A stretch of 64,000 nucleotides of DNA, from contig NZ_JBGUBC010000001.1 in assembly GCF_041821145.1 (NCBI RefSeq), positions 252,569 through 316,568 of the forward strand. Reading direction: 5' to 3'. A program made the translations under genes and the position numbers. Below the pieces are notes generated by a model. The model saw only the letters and a list, made by a program, of their open reading frames with translations. It was not told the origin of the DNA and made no database searches. Origin of the DNA: Halopenitus sp041821145 (lineage in GTDB: Archaea; Halobacteriota; Halobacteria; Halobacteriales; Haloferacaceae). This document shows positions 34,535-43,890 of this stretch, piece by piece. Numbering within the stretch: the stretch's first letter is position 1; each line of letters starts with the position of its first letter.

Positions 34535-35737
34535 ATGCGATCGAGGGAATCCCGGAGCCTCACGCTCGCGTGTTGTCTCCTGGTCTGTCTTACGGTGGTG
34601 ATCGCGAGCGGAACCGGGATCGTCGCGTCCGGCGACACGACGGCGTCGATCGGGGACGATGGCACGGTAGGTTCCCAAGACGGCAGCTACGCGGTACAAC
34701 AGGACCAACCGGAGCCGGACAACACTCTCACCCGGATCAAACTCGCGTCCAACGGGTCGGCCGTCTGGCGGATCACCTTTCGGACGCGCCTTACGACCGA
34801 GGAGGAACGCACGGAGTACGAGCGGTTTCAGGATGCGTTTCGTGAGAACGAGACACGGTATCTCGACCCCTTTCGGGACAGAATGACCGGCGTGGTCGCG
34901 AACGCGAACGGGAGCATCGACCGAGAAATGCACGCGACCGCGTTCGATGCCGAGACGTCGATACAGGAGGTCCCGCGGCGGTGGGGCGTCGTTACCTTCC
35001 GATTCCGGTGGGACGGATTCGCCACAGTCGAGGGCGACGACCTGATCGCCGGCGACGTCTTCGAGGGGGGCTTCTACATCGACGAGGACGACGTACTGGT
35101 GGTCACGCCACCGGAGGGGTATCGGATCACCACGGCGGAACCGGCCCCCGACGAGATCGCCGACGGATCCGTCGAATGGCACGGTCGCGAGGACTTCTCG
35201 GACCGCCGACCGCGAGTGGTCGCGACGCCCGCTGCCGCCTCCGGACCTGAAACGGGGGGCGATCTCGAACCAGCCACTGACCGGTGGCCACCGCTCCTCT
35301 TGATCGCGGTACTCGGTGTCGGCGTCGTGGCGCTCCTCGGCGTGGTGTTCGTGGTTCGATCCGGTCGCTTCACGCGTCCGGGCGGAATCGGGGGAGAACA
35401 AGGGAACGAATCTCCCGATGCCGAAGTCGGCAGCGACGACGACGGGAGCAGCGACGACGCGATCGTCGATCGCGACGAGTCCGCTGCCGCAAGCGTCGGA
35501 CCGCCCCAGGAGCAATCGACTGACGAGGATCCCGCACTTCGTACTGACGAGGACCGCGTCCGTCAACTCCTCACGGATCACGGCGGCCGAACGAAACAGT
35601 CCGCTGTCGTCGAGGAGTTGGGATGGTCGAAATCGAAGACCTCCCGCGTCCTCTCACGAATGGCCGAGGAAGGAACCGTCGAGAAGCTCCGGATCGGCCG
35701 CGAGAACGTGATCGACCTGAACGACGAGGAGTCATAG
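34535..35737 (+). CDS. Membrane-anchored winged-helix protein (DUF7345/DUF7343-like)
   Basis: 400 residues. A signal or N-terminal membrane segment (about 9-30) is followed by an extracellular domain (about 60-200) with WRITFRTRLTTEEE, a transmembrane helix (252-274), an acidic Ser/Asp-rich linker (about 280-335), and a cytoplasmic winged helix (about 337-398) with DHGGRTKQSAVVEELGWSKSK and VSRVLSRM-like SRVLSRMAEEG. This suggests a one-component sensor that reads the outside and binds DNA inside. It is divergent from the secreted polyacidic protein and lies inside the ATP synthase cluster. TATA-like GGTTTAACC about 30 bp upstream. Confidence 0.8.
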   Translation: MRSRESRSLTLACCLLVCLTVVIASGTGIVASGDTTASIGDDGTVGSQDGSYAVQQDQPEPDNTLTRIKLASNGSAVWRITFRTRLTTEEERTEYERFQDAFRENETRYLDPFRDRMTGVVANANGSIDREMHATAFDAETSIQEVPRRWGVVTFRFRWDGFATVEGDDLIAGDVFEGGFYIDEDDVLVVTPPEGYRITTAEPAPDEIADGSVEWHGREDFSDRRPRVVATPAAASGPETGGDLEPATDRWPPLLLIAVLGVGVVALLGVVFVVRSGRFTRPGGIGGEQGNESPDAEVGSDDDGSSDDAIVDRDESAAASVGPPQEQSTDEDPALRTDEDRVRQLLTDHGGRTKQSAVVEELGWSKSKTSRVLSRMAEEGTVEKLRIGRENVIDLNDEES

Positions 35738-35748
35738 CGTTCCGAAAC

Positions 35749-35790
35749 GCGGCGCTGACGATCGGAGTCGCGGCGCTGACGATCGGGGTC
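35749..35790. repeat. 21-bp tandem repeat, two copies
   Basis: GCGGCGCTGACGATCGGAGT plus C (35749-35769) and the next unit (35770-35790) differ at one base. They lie between the end of the winged-helix gene and the end of atpB (convergent genes). Confidence 0.75.
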
Positions 35791-35844
35791 ATGGTGCAAT
35801 CACTCTGCGGTCGGCGAGAACGGATATCGAGGAAAACCGCGACG

Positions 35845-37272
35845 TCAGTCGGCCGCTTCGACGATCTGCCGCTCGGAGTCGTCCTCGCGGTAGTACGTCT
35901 CGATGTACTCCTCGTCGACACGGTTGAGCTCCTCTTTGGGAAGCATCGAGAGGAGATCCCAGCCGATTTCCAACGTCGTTACGAGATCGCGGTTCGTCTC
36001 GAAACCTTGATCAACGAACTCCGTCTCGAAGGCGTCCGCGAAGTCAAGGTACTTGTTGTCGCGGTCGGAGAGGGCCTCGCGACCGACGATGTTCACGAGG
36101 TCACGAAGGTCCTCACCCTCCGCGTACGCCGCGTACATCTGGTCGGAGACGTCACCGTGGTCCTCGCGGGTGAGCCCCTCACCGATACCGTCATCCATCA
36201 ACCGTGAGAGGCTTGGCAGGACGTTCACCGGGGGCTGGAGCCCCTGGCTGTTGAGATCGGGATCGACGTAGATCTGTCCCTCGGTGATGTATCCCGTGAG
36301 ATCCGGGATCGGGTGGGTGTCGTCGTCGCCGGGCATCGTGAGGATCGGGATCTGGGTGACCGACCCCTCACGGCCCTGGATCCGGCCGGCGCGTTCATAC
36401 AGTTGCGCCAGATCGGTGTACATGTACCCGGGATAGCCACGTCGGCCCGGAACCTCCTCGCGGGCGGCGCCGATCTCTCGCAGCGCCTCACAGTAGTTGG
36501 TCATGTCCGTGAGGATGACGAGGACGTGGTAGTCCTTCTCGAAGGCCAGGTATTCGGCGGTGGTGAGAACCATCCGTGGGGTGACCGTCCGCTCGACTGC
36601 GGGGTCATCCGCGAGATTCATGAAGACGACGGAGCGTTCGAGTGCGCCCGTCCGCTCGAAGTCCTGCATGAACTCGTTGGCCTCCTCCTGGGTGATCCCC
36701 ATCGCACCGAAGACGACGGCGAACTCGGAGCCGTCGTCCTCCTCGGCCTCCTCTCCGGTCTCCTCCGGCACGCTTGCCTGGCGGGCGATCTGCATCGCCA
36801 GTTCACTGTGGGGCTGGCCCGAACTCGAGAAGATCGGGAGCTTCTGGCCGCGAACGAGCGTGTTCATGCCGTCGATCGCGGAGACGCCCGTCTCGATGAA
36901 CTCCTCGGGGTACTCCCGGGAGTAGGGGTTGATCGCCGCGCCAACGATGTCCTGTCGTTCCTCCGGGACGATCTCCGGGCCACCGTCGATCGGCCGGCCG
37001 GAGCCGTCGAGCACCCGACCGAGGAGGTCCTCGGTGACGGGCATTTTCATCGTCTCGCCAATGAAGCGAACCGATGCGTTCTGGTCGATTCCGGAGGTGC
37101 CCTCGAACACCTGAATGGCCACGAGGCCCTCCGAGGATTCGAGCACCTGGCCGCGCAGAGTGTCGCCTTGGTCGGTCTCGATCTCGACGATCTCGTCGTA
37201 ACCGATCGCCTCGTCGACCTCGGCGTACACGAGCGGGCCGCTGATCTCGGTGATCGTTTGATATTCTTTCAT
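35845..37272 (-). CDS. atpB: A-type ATP synthase subunit B
   Basis: 475 residues. Non-catalytic nucleotide-binding subunit of the A3B3 head. Signatures: MKEYQTITEISGPLVYAE at the start, SGQPHSELAMQIARQ in place of a full Walker A, and the conserved MTNYCEALREIGAAREEVPGRRGYPGYMYTDLA. It follows atpA with a two-base gap, the last gene of the K-E-C-F-A-B group. Length is normal. Confidence 0.97.
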   Translation of the reverse strand: MKEYQTITEISGPLVYAEVDEAIGYDEIVEIETDQGDTLRGQVLESSEGLVAIQVFEGTSGIDQNASVRFIGETMKMPVTEDLLGRVLDGSGRPIDGGPEIVPEERQDIVGAAINPYSREYPEEFIETGVSAIDGMNTLVRGQKLPIFSSSGQPHSELAMQIARQASVPEETGEEAEEDDGSEFAVVFGAMGITQEEANEFMQDFERTGALERSVVFMNLADDPAVERTVTPRMVLTTAEYLAFEKDYHVLVILTDMTNYCEALREIGAAREEVPGRRGYPGYMYTDLAQLYERAGRIQGREGSVTQIPILTMPGDDDTHPIPDLTGYITEGQIYVDPDLNSQGLQPPVNVLPSLSRLMDDGIGEGLTREDHGDVSDQMYAAYAEGEDLRDLVNIVGREALSDRDNKYLDFADAFETEFVDQGFETNRDLVTTLEIGWDLLSMLPKEELNRVDEEYIETYYREDDSERQIVEAAD

Positions 37273-37274
37273 GG

Positions 37275-39035
37275 TTAGTAGAGACTCCGGAGCTGGTCGG
37301 TGATGTCGGCTTTCAGCTCCTCGACGTACTCCTCGTAGTCCTCCTGGACGCCGATCCGGTTGATCTGCGGGGCGGCCTCGATGTCGATGATCTCATCGAC
37401 CGGGACGCCGGCCTCCAGCGCGGCGAACGCCTCGTCGTTGAACGTCTCGATCGTCGTCAACATGAGGTAGGTCTTCGCCGGCGGACAGTAGGTGTCGACC
37501 GGGTGGAACGCGTTCTGCTGGAGGTACGCCTCTCGGAGGTAGCGGGCGATCTCGAGGGTCAGCTGTTGGTCATCGGGAAGCGCGTCCTTGCCGACGAGCT
37601 GAACGATCTCCTGGAGTTCGGTCTCCTCGTCGAGGACGTCGACGGCCCACTGGCGCTTTTCGGGCCAGTCCTCGGAGACGTTCTCCTGGAACCAGGGGTC
37701 GAGTTGGTCTTTATACAGCGAGTAGGACTCGTTCCAGTTGATCGAGGGGAAGTGCCGGCGCTCGGCCAGGTCGGCATCGAGCGCCCAGAACGTCTTCACG
37801 ATGCGCAGCGTGTTCTGGGTGACCGGCTCGGAGAAGTCGCCGCCGGGCGGCGAGACCGCGCCGATGGCGGAGACGGACCCTTCGGTCCCGTTGATGTTCT
37901 CGAAGTAGCCAGCGCGTTCGTAGAACTGCGCGAGCCGCGCGGCGAGATAGGCGGGATAGCCCTCCTCGCCGGGCATCTCCTCGAGTCGTGAGGAGATCTC
38001 GCGCATGGCCTCGGCCCACCGCGAGGTGGAGTCGGCCATCAGCGCGACGTCGTAGCCCATATCGCGGTAGTACTCCGCGATCGTGATCCCCGTGTAGATA
38101 CAGGACTCACGGGCTGCGACGGGCATGTTCGAGGTGTTCGCGATGAGCGAGGTGCGGGCCATCAGTGGGTTGCCCGTCTCGGGGTCTTCCAGTTCGGGGA
38201 AGTCCTCGATGACCTCGGTCATCTCGTTGCCACGCTCGCCACAGCCGACGTAGACGATGATGTCGGCGTCGGCGTATTTGGCGAGTTGGTGTTGGGTGAC
38301 CGTCTTCCCGGAGCCGAACGGACCCGGGATCGCTGCCGTTCCGCCCTTCGCGATCGGGAAGAGACCGTCGAGAATGCGCTGTCCGGACACGAGCGGCGTC
38401 CGGGGCGTCATCTTCTCCTCGGAGGGGCGCGGCTCACGCACCGGCCACTCCTGGTGCATCGTGATCTCCTCGCCGGTATCGAGTTCCGCCACCGCCTCGG
38501 TGACGTCGAAGGAGCCGGCCTCGATCGTGGTGACCTCCCCGCCCTCGAAGCCGGGCGGTACCATCACCTTGTGGTCGATGGTGACCGTCTCCTCGACGAT
38601 CCCGATGACGTCACCGGGCTCGACGACGTCGCCCTCCTCGACCGTGGGCTCGAATTCCCATTCCGTCTCGAGGTCGATACCGGGCGCATCGACACCCCGA
38701 TCAAGGTAGGGACTGTCCATCTTGCCCTCCAGCACGTCCAGGGGACGCTGAACGCCATCATAGATGGCGTCCAACATTCCCGGGCCGAGATCGACCGACA
38801 ACGGCTCGCCCGTGTTCTCGACGGGTTCGCCGGGGCCGACGCCGGAGGTCTCCTCGTACACCTGAATGGTCGTGATGTTGCCCTCGATCTCGATGACCTC
38901 CCCCATGAGCCCTTCGTCGCCCACGTAGACGACGTCGTTCATGCGGGCATCGAGATCACGGGCGCTCACGACCGGACCGCTCACGCTCTGGATGACACCG
39001 TGTTCGGTGGTCTCCGTTGTGTCTGCTTTGCTCAT
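37275..39035 (-). CDS. atpA: A-type ATP synthase subunit A (catalytic)
   Basis: 586 residues. Walker A GPFGSGKT at 238-245, a catalytic Glu region GCGERGNEMTEV, and SRWAEAMREISSRLEEMPGEEGYPAYL. The non-homologous insertion typical of A/V-type A subunits (about 110-190) is present. It is the ATP-making subunit of the head. No intein interrupts the Walker motif, although inteins are known at this site in other archaea. Starts one base after atpF. Confidence 0.97.
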   Translation of the reverse strand: MSKADTTETTEHGVIQSVSGPVVSARDLDARMNDVVYVGDEGLMGEVIEIEGNITTIQVYEETSGVGPGEPVENTGEPLSVDLGPGMLDAIYDGVQRPLDVLEGKMDSPYLDRGVDAPGIDLETEWEFEPTVEEGDVVEPGDVIGIVEETVTIDHKVMVPPGFEGGEVTTIEAGSFDVTEAVAELDTGEEITMHQEWPVREPRPSEEKMTPRTPLVSGQRILDGLFPIAKGGTAAIPGPFGSGKTVTQHQLAKYADADIIVYVGCGERGNEMTEVIEDFPELEDPETGNPLMARTSLIANTSNMPVAARESCIYTGITIAEYYRDMGYDVALMADSTSRWAEAMREISSRLEEMPGEEGYPAYLAARLAQFYERAGYFENINGTEGSVSAIGAVSPPGGDFSEPVTQNTLRIVKTFWALDADLAERRHFPSINWNESYSLYKDQLDPWFQENVSEDWPEKRQWAVDVLDEETELQEIVQLVGKDALPDDQQLTLEIARYLREAYLQQNAFHPVDTYCPPAKTYLMLTTIETFNDEAFAALEAGVPVDEIIDIEAAPQINRIGVQEDYEEYVEELKADITDQLRSLY

Positions 39036-39036
39036 A

Positions 39037-39366
39037 TTAATCCTCCTCTTCCATCAGGTCGATCCCGATGGCTCGTTTAATCTGGTCGCGCAGCCCGCCG
39101 CTACCGGCGCCCGATGCGCCGAGCGTCACGAGGACGGGCTCGATGCTACTCTCGACGCGGTCCCGGACGTTGCGGGAGAGAGACGAGAGATCATCCTCGT
39201 GCATCACGATGATCCCGACGTTCTCGTCGTCGAGCGTCCGCTCAACGGCGTCATCGAGCGCGTCGTCCTTCTCGTCGTCCGGGACGTTCTCGAAGGATCG
39301 AACACCGGCCAGACGGAATCCAGTCGTGAAGTCCGGACTGCCGATGACGGCGATCTCCTGGCTCAT
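39037..39366 (-). CDS. atpF: A-type ATP synthase subunit F
   Basis: 109 residues. MSQEIAVIGSPDFTTGFRLAGV is the usual N-terminus, followed by the Rossmann-like domain (IIVMHEDDLSSLS). It is a small central-stalk subunit that regulates activity and binds D. Its start overlaps the atpC stop by 4 bp. Confidence 0.95.
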   Translation of the reverse strand: MSQEIAVIGSPDFTTGFRLAGVRSFENVPDDEKDDALDDAVERTLDDENVGIIVMHEDDLSSLSRNVRDRVESSIEPVLVTLGASGAGSGGLRDQIKRAIGIDLMEEED

Positions 39367-40409
39367 GTTATCACCAACTCCTCTTCGATCTCCGCGTCGC
39401 TCAATCCGGCCTCCTTCCCGCGAGCGATCGCCCGGATGTTCTCCACCTCGCGCTCCTTGGCAAGGATGTAGGAGATGACCGGCGTGACCGAGACGGGATG
39501 GATCGTACCCAGCTGGTCGCCGTAGGCCAAAAGCGCCGCATCGACGGCGTGTTCGAACCCGATGAGGCTATCGGCCTCCTCGAGTTCACGAAGGGCCGGT
39601 CCGAGATCGTCTCCGTACTGGCTCTCGGCGATGTACTCGACGAGTTCGTCCATGTCGCGGGCAAGCCGTGCCAGCGTGTCGCTATCGAAGAGATCGCCGC
39701 CCTCGATGAAGTACTCGGCCGGGTCGATGTCCGCACCCGATCGCGCGAGTCGAAAGGCGTTCCGTGCGTTCCGGAAGTCGATCTCGGCGGTCAGGAAGGC
39801 CTCGTACTGGCGTGTCGGCTCGTCCCGTCCCAAGTCCGCGAGCAGGCGTTCATAGAACGCCCGATCGACCGCGTTTTCGAGCGGGACGAGTACGTCCGAT
39901 TCCTCGTAGTCGGCGTAGGCCTCCTCGAGCGCCTCGCCGTAGATCGTGTCCTCAAGCACCTCGATGATGCCCTCGATCGACTCCGCTTCGAGGAGCCGCC
40001 GGATCCGGCGGTCGTCGAACTCGCCGGCCCGAATGAGATCGACTTCGACTTCCTCAGTGTCGGCGCCGGCGTAGATGCCGCGGATCACGGTTTTGACGTT
40101 CCAGGCGTCGAACTTCCGGAGGTAACGGGCGATCAGATCGTAGAGTCGCCCCTCGCTCCAGTCGAGGATCTCCTCGAACTGCTTCGCGAGGTTTCGGTTC
40201 AACGTGTACTCGATCAGGTCGACGCCACTGTGGCGACTACCGAGCGCGTTGATCTCCGATTCGTAGGTCGATTCCTCCATAAAGCGGGCGATCTCCGCGG
40301 GGCTCATCCTCGTGAGCTTGCGGTACTCCTCGTCGCTATACAACATGCCGCGGCGGGCGCGAACCCTCGCCACGACGTACTCCGGGTTCGAGCTGCCGAC
40401 GGCACTCAT
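39363..40409 (-). CDS. atpC: A-type ATP synthase subunit C
   Basis: 348 residues, all helical. The family opening NPEYVVARVRARRGMLYSDEEYRKL is present. It links the central stalk to the membrane c-ring, in the same place as V-ATPase subunit d. It overlaps atpE and atpF by 4 bp each, so it is translationally coupled. Confidence 0.96.
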   Translation of the reverse strand: MSAVGSSNPEYVVARVRARRGMLYSDEEYRKLTRMSPAEIARFMEESTYESEINALGSRHSGVDLIEYTLNRNLAKQFEEILDWSEGRLYDLIARYLRKFDAWNVKTVIRGIYAGADTEEVEVDLIRAGEFDDRRIRRLLEAESIEGIIEVLEDTIYGEALEEAYADYEESDVLVPLENAVDRAFYERLLADLGRDEPTRQYEAFLTAEIDFRNARNAFRLARSGADIDPAEYFIEGGDLFDSDTLARLARDMDELVEYIAESQYGDDLGPALRELEEADSLIGFEHAVDAALLAYGDQLGTIHPVSVTPVISYILAKEREVENIRAIARGKEAGLSDAEIEEELVIT

Positions 40410-40984
40410 TGGTCGAACAGTCGCTCCGAGAGGTTCTTGAGCTCGTCGTCCCAGACGGCCTCCAGGACGGAGTCAAAGGTGTTGTTCACGCGAACGCGGG
40501 AGGTCTCGCTCTCGCCGACGACCCCGCCGAGACAGTCGACGTCCTCGCCGACCGTGGCGTTGCGATCGTCGACGAGGTCCGCAAGGAGGTCGGCGTCAGC
40601 CGACCGGGTGGAGACGACGACATCAGCATCATCGTCGAATTCCACGAGAGTCGCATCGAGGAGCGTCTCGGTCAGCTCGCGGCGGCGATCGTCCTCAAGC
40701 GAGGCGATCTCCTCTTCGACGCGGTCGCGGACCTCCTCGAGGATGTCGCGGCGAGCGGCGAGTCGCTCCTGTTTAGCCTCGAGTTTGGCCGACGAGAGCG
40801 CCTGCTCGCGCTCCCGTTCGATCTCGCGTTCGGCCTTCTCCAGCCGCTGTTCGCGGATGCGCTCGGCGTCGGCTTCGGCCTCGGAGAGGATCTCCTCGGC
40901 TTCCGCGTCGGCCGTCTCGCGGATCTCCTCCGCACGCGCGCGGGCCTCGTCTCGTATGTCCTCAACGACGGTATCCAGACTCAT
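40406..40984 (-). CDS. atpE: A-type ATP synthase subunit E
   Basis: 192 residues. A long N-terminal coiled coil (about 1-95; Ala/Glu/Arg-rich) precedes a globular C-terminal domain (DADVVVSTRSADADLL). It pairs with subunit H to form the peripheral stalks. The stop overlaps atpC; the start is 19 bp after atpK. Confidence 0.95.
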   Translation of the reverse strand: MSLDTVVEDIRDEARARAEEIRETADAEAEEILSEAEADAERIREQRLEKAEREIEREREQALSSAKLEAKQERLAARRDILEEVRDRVEEEIASLEDDRRRELTETLLDATLVEFDDDADVVVSTRSADADLLADLVDDRNATVGEDVDCLGGVVGESETSRVRVNNTFDSVLEAVWDDELKNLSERLFDQ

Positions 40985-41003
40985 TGGTCAAAAGGGGGAG
41001 TGG

Positions 41004-41255
41004 TTACCCGACGATGAAGACGACGACCAGTGCCAGAATGACGATCGTCTCGGGGAGGACCGTAAGGATCAGTCCGTTGACGAAGAGGTCCTCATCCTCG
41101 GCCATCGCGCCGACGGCCGCGGAACCGATACCACGTTCCGCATAGCCGGCACCGAGCGCGGCGAGACCGACGGCGAGCGCGGCGGCGGCCGCCGGATCCG
41201 TGAGTGTGCCTTGCTGCAGTACGACGTTCCCGAGTTCGCTGGTTGCTTCAAACAT
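41004..41255 (-). CDS. atpK: A-type ATP synthase subunit K (proteolipid c-ring)
   Basis: 83 residues with two transmembrane helices (about 22-48 and 58-82). The ion-binding Glu69 is in VLPETIVILAL. A single hairpin per subunit, as in other haloarchaea. No Q/T/S cluster typical of Na+ specificity stands out, so H+ is likely (inference). A 189-bp gap separates it from atpI and contains two TATA-like elements, so the K-to-B genes may have their own promoter. Confidence 0.94.
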   Translation of the reverse strand: MFEATSELGNVVLQQGTLTDPAAAAALAVGLAALGAGYAERGIGSAAVGAMAEDEDLFVNGLILTVLPETIVILALVVVFIVG

Positions 41256-41416
41256 TGGTAGTAGTTGCGGTTGCTCGTCTCCGAACAGTTCGTATTCCCC
41301 CTACTGGAGACATAAAGCTTCCCAAAACAGTCGACGGAAACCGGGGAGAGAACGCTTCAAAACGGTGATTGGGAGATATCCACATACCCGGATCGATCGT
41401 CGATTGCGCCCGGAGT

Positions 41417-41426
41417 CTTATAAATA
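41417..41426 (-). promoter_or_regulatory. Strong TATA-like element between atpI and atpK
   Basis: CTTATAAATA as written on the plus strand (TATTTATAAG on the coding strand), 19 bp after the atpI stop. A second one, CATAAAGC, is at 41311-41318, about 60 bp before the atpK start. Both could drive atpK-E-C-F-A-B independently of the H-I transcript. Confidence 0.45.
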
Positions 41427-41444
41427 ACTGCCGGAGTACCGCCG

Positions 41445-43571
41445 TCACTCGCTGGCGGTGTACTCGCGATCGTACCCGAACGGGGTGTACGGCTTGCCGC
41501 CACCCTCGTAGAATTTGCCGAAGAACTCGACGTACTCGAGACGCACACCCTGAATGCCGGCGGCGGTAATGCCGAGCAGAAGCACGACGATGTGGCCGAC
41601 GATGGCAACGAGAACGCCGGCAACGAGGCCGACGGCCGTCATGTCCGGACTCGTCGTCATTCCGCCAAAGACGAGGTCGTACGACTCGGGGTGGCCACGC
41701 ACGTACTCGAGGTGCTCGGGCGTGAAGATGTAGTGGAACCCGCCGTCCTCGCCGACGTATGCGCCGAACGCAAGCAGGTTGACCGCGACGGCCATCCCGG
41801 CTTTCGCCAGCAGCACGGCCATCAGTCGGGCATAGGAGACGACGTTAACGATCGGCGAGAGGACCTCGACGAGTTCCGTCGGCTCGCCGATCCCGAGGAG
41901 GACCGCGCCCACGAGCGCCGCGGCCAGCCCGACGAATCCGACCGTCTGGGGGAGCCCCGCGAAGGGGATCCCAGTGACGACCGTTATCGACTCGAAGAGG
42001 AATCCGGGCTTCATTCCCTCGACGTGCGTCGAGAAGATCCAGGCCCAGATCCCGTTAAGCAGCAGCAGCCAGGAGCCGGCCTCGTAGACGGCGTGTTTGA
42101 GGCCGTGTCGCTGGCTCGTCCCAACGAATGCAAGCAGGTAGCCGACGTTGAGATGAAGCACGCCGAAGAGGACGCTGAACACGAGCCACGCAAGCGCGAA
42201 CTCGGAAGCGCCCGGCGCGACGCCCTTCGAGAATGGCGTCGAGATCATGTGCTGGCCGAACAGGTCGCCACCGAACATGATGCCGAAAAGCACCGTCCAG
42301 AGACCGGCCCAGATCGCGATTGCACCCATGTCCTCGAGCGCGTCATCGAACTTCCAGTAGAGGGCGGCACCGATAGCGGCGTACAACACGCCGTATCCGA
42401 CGTCGCCGATCATGAACCCGAACATCATGGGGAAGGTCAAAAAGACCAGAAGCGTCGGGTCGAACTCCATGTACTTCGGTCGACCGTAGCCCCGAACGAG
42501 GACTTCGAAGGGATTCGCGAGGAACCCGTTGTCCTGAACGACCGGGGGCTTGTCGTCGCTTACCTCGTGACCGCCGTCGGTAGCCGCTTCGTGGCCGTCG
42601 GCGTCATGAACGGCCTCGTTGTGGTGGCCGTCGGGAGTGAACTCCGCGCGCTCGAGTTCCTCGACGTCGGCGTGATCACCGACCGCGTCATCGAGGGCGG
42701 CCGCGAAGTCATCGTACGTCGGTGTCGGGATCCAGCCTTCGGCGACGAAGGCGTTGTCCGTCGTCGCGAACGACAGCGGCGCCTGCTTCTTTTCGGCCTC
42801 GATGGTGAGCTGTTCTTCGGCGCGCAACAGGAACCCGGCGGCGTCCTGCTTGACCGACTCGATCTCCGCTTCGACGTCCGCGAGTTCGGTCTCGAATTCG
42901 TCCCGCTCCGTCTCGAGTTCGCTCACGTAGTCCGCGGGGCTGGCGTCGGCGTCGGGGACCTCCAGAATGGCGATGTCGACGCCGACGAGAGCATCCTGTA
43001 ACACGCCCTCCTCGGCATCCTCCTCCGGATACGCGAACGCCGCGACGACGCCGTTTCCGGAGAAGACCTCAAAGGCACGAACGTCCTCGGCAGTCGCGAG
43101 CGCATCCTCGACGGCGTCGGCCTTCGCTTCCCCCACGACGACTTCGAGTGAGTCGTATCCACGGAGAAGGTCGAGTTCGATCCCGAGTTCGGCGAACGGC
43201 TCCATCCGGTCGATCTCATCGTCGATCTCACGAACCCGATCGCGAAGCTCGTCACGCTCGTCGGTCAGCTCGTTGACGCGCTCGCGGACGGTCTCGAGTT
43301 CCGCCTGGAGTTCCGCGTCGTCGAGGACGCCCGTCGGCCCGGCGTCGCCGGGCTCGACCTCGAGGATGCTCCCGAGGGACCGAACGGTGACGAGCCGCTC
43401 GTTGACGTCCGCTGCACCCTCAAGCGACGATCCGGGCTCGAAGCCCTCGAAATCGTCCTCGTAGTCGGTGACGTGCAGCGAGTGGTGATCGTAGGCCGTC
43501 TCGATGACCTCGTCGATGACGCGTTTTGAACCCGTCACCGACACCTTGCTCATCCGCTCAGGCCTGAGCAT
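41445..43571 (-). CDS. atpI: A-type ATP synthase subunit I (a)
   Basis: 708 residues. The N-terminal half is cytoplasmic with coiled coils (stator attachment); the C-terminal half has about seven to eight membrane helices forming the ion channel next to the c-ring. Typical segments: FLTFPMMFGFMIGDVGYGV and the Arg-containing SYARLMAVLLAKAGMAVAVN. A His-rich, acidic insert (about 315-345) lies between the halves. ATG at 43571 overlaps the end of atpH by 14 bp; a second ATG at 43553 (MSKVSV) would begin just after that stop. Confidence 0.95.
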   Translation of the reverse strand: MLRPERMSKVSVTGSKRVIDEVIETAYDHHSLHVTDYEDDFEGFEPGSSLEGAADVNERLVTVRSLGSILEVEPGDAGPTGVLDDAELQAELETVRERVNELTDERDELRDRVREIDDEIDRMEPFAELGIELDLLRGYDSLEVVVGEAKADAVEDALATAEDVRAFEVFSGNGVVAAFAYPEEDAEEGVLQDALVGVDIAILEVPDADASPADYVSELETERDEFETELADVEAEIESVKQDAAGFLLRAEEQLTIEAEKKQAPLSFATTDNAFVAEGWIPTPTYDDFAAALDDAVGDHADVEELERAEFTPDGHHNEAVHDADGHEAATDGGHEVSDDKPPVVQDNGFLANPFEVLVRGYGRPKYMEFDPTLLVFLTFPMMFGFMIGDVGYGVLYAAIGAALYWKFDDALEDMGAIAIWAGLWTVLFGIMFGGDLFGQHMISTPFSKGVAPGASEFALAWLVFSVLFGVLHLNVGYLLAFVGTSQRHGLKHAVYEAGSWLLLLNGIWAWIFSTHVEGMKPGFLFESITVVTGIPFAGLPQTVGFVGLAAALVGAVLLGIGEPTELVEVLSPIVNVVSYARLMAVLLAKAGMAVAVNLLAFGAYVGEDGGFHYIFTPEHLEYVRGHPESYDLVFGGMTTSPDMTAVGLVAGVLVAIVGHIVVLLLGITAAGIQGVRLEYVEFFGKFYEGGGKPYTPFGYDREYTASE

Positions 43572-43890
43572 TCACCGCCTCCTCGAACCGATCGATGGCG
43601 TATTCGACCGCCTCGTCGATGCGGTCCCGTGCCTCGGATTCGAGCGCTTCGCGGTCGGCACGCCCCTCGGCAATTATCTCTTCGCGCCGGGACTCGATCT
43701 CCTCGCGGGCGGCCTCGATCCGTTCCGTGGCTTCCTCCTCGGCCTCCTCCTCGGCCGTGGAGCGGATCTCTTCCGCACGCGTACGAGCCTCAGCGATGGT
43801 CTCCTCGGCGTCGGATTCCGCCTCGGCGACGATATCGTCCGCCTCGCGTTCGGCCTCCGTCACTCGTTCGAGCACCTCTGGTCTCGGCAT
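43558..43890 (-). CDS. atpH: A-type ATP synthase subunit H
   Basis: 110 residues from MPRPEVLERV (45 open codons upstream are rejected). A continuous Glu/Ala/Arg coiled coil, typical of AhaH, which dimerises with subunit E in the peripheral stalks. First gene of the operon; TATA-like CCTTATACG lies about 35 bp upstream of the start in the divergent region shared with the MinD-like gene. Confidence 0.92.
   Translation of the reverse strand: MPRPEVLERVTEAEREADDIVAEAESDAEETIAEARTRAEEIRSTAEEEAEEEATERIEAAREEIESRREEIIAEGRADREALESEARDRIDEAVEYAIDRFEEAVNAQA

Noticed and set aside
37275..39035. Intein in atpA
   Set aside because: The Walker A region is continuous and the length of 586 residues is normal.
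39498..41261. 587-codon plus-strand ORF across atpC, atpE and atpK
   Set aside because: Antisense of three well-identified ATP synthase genes.
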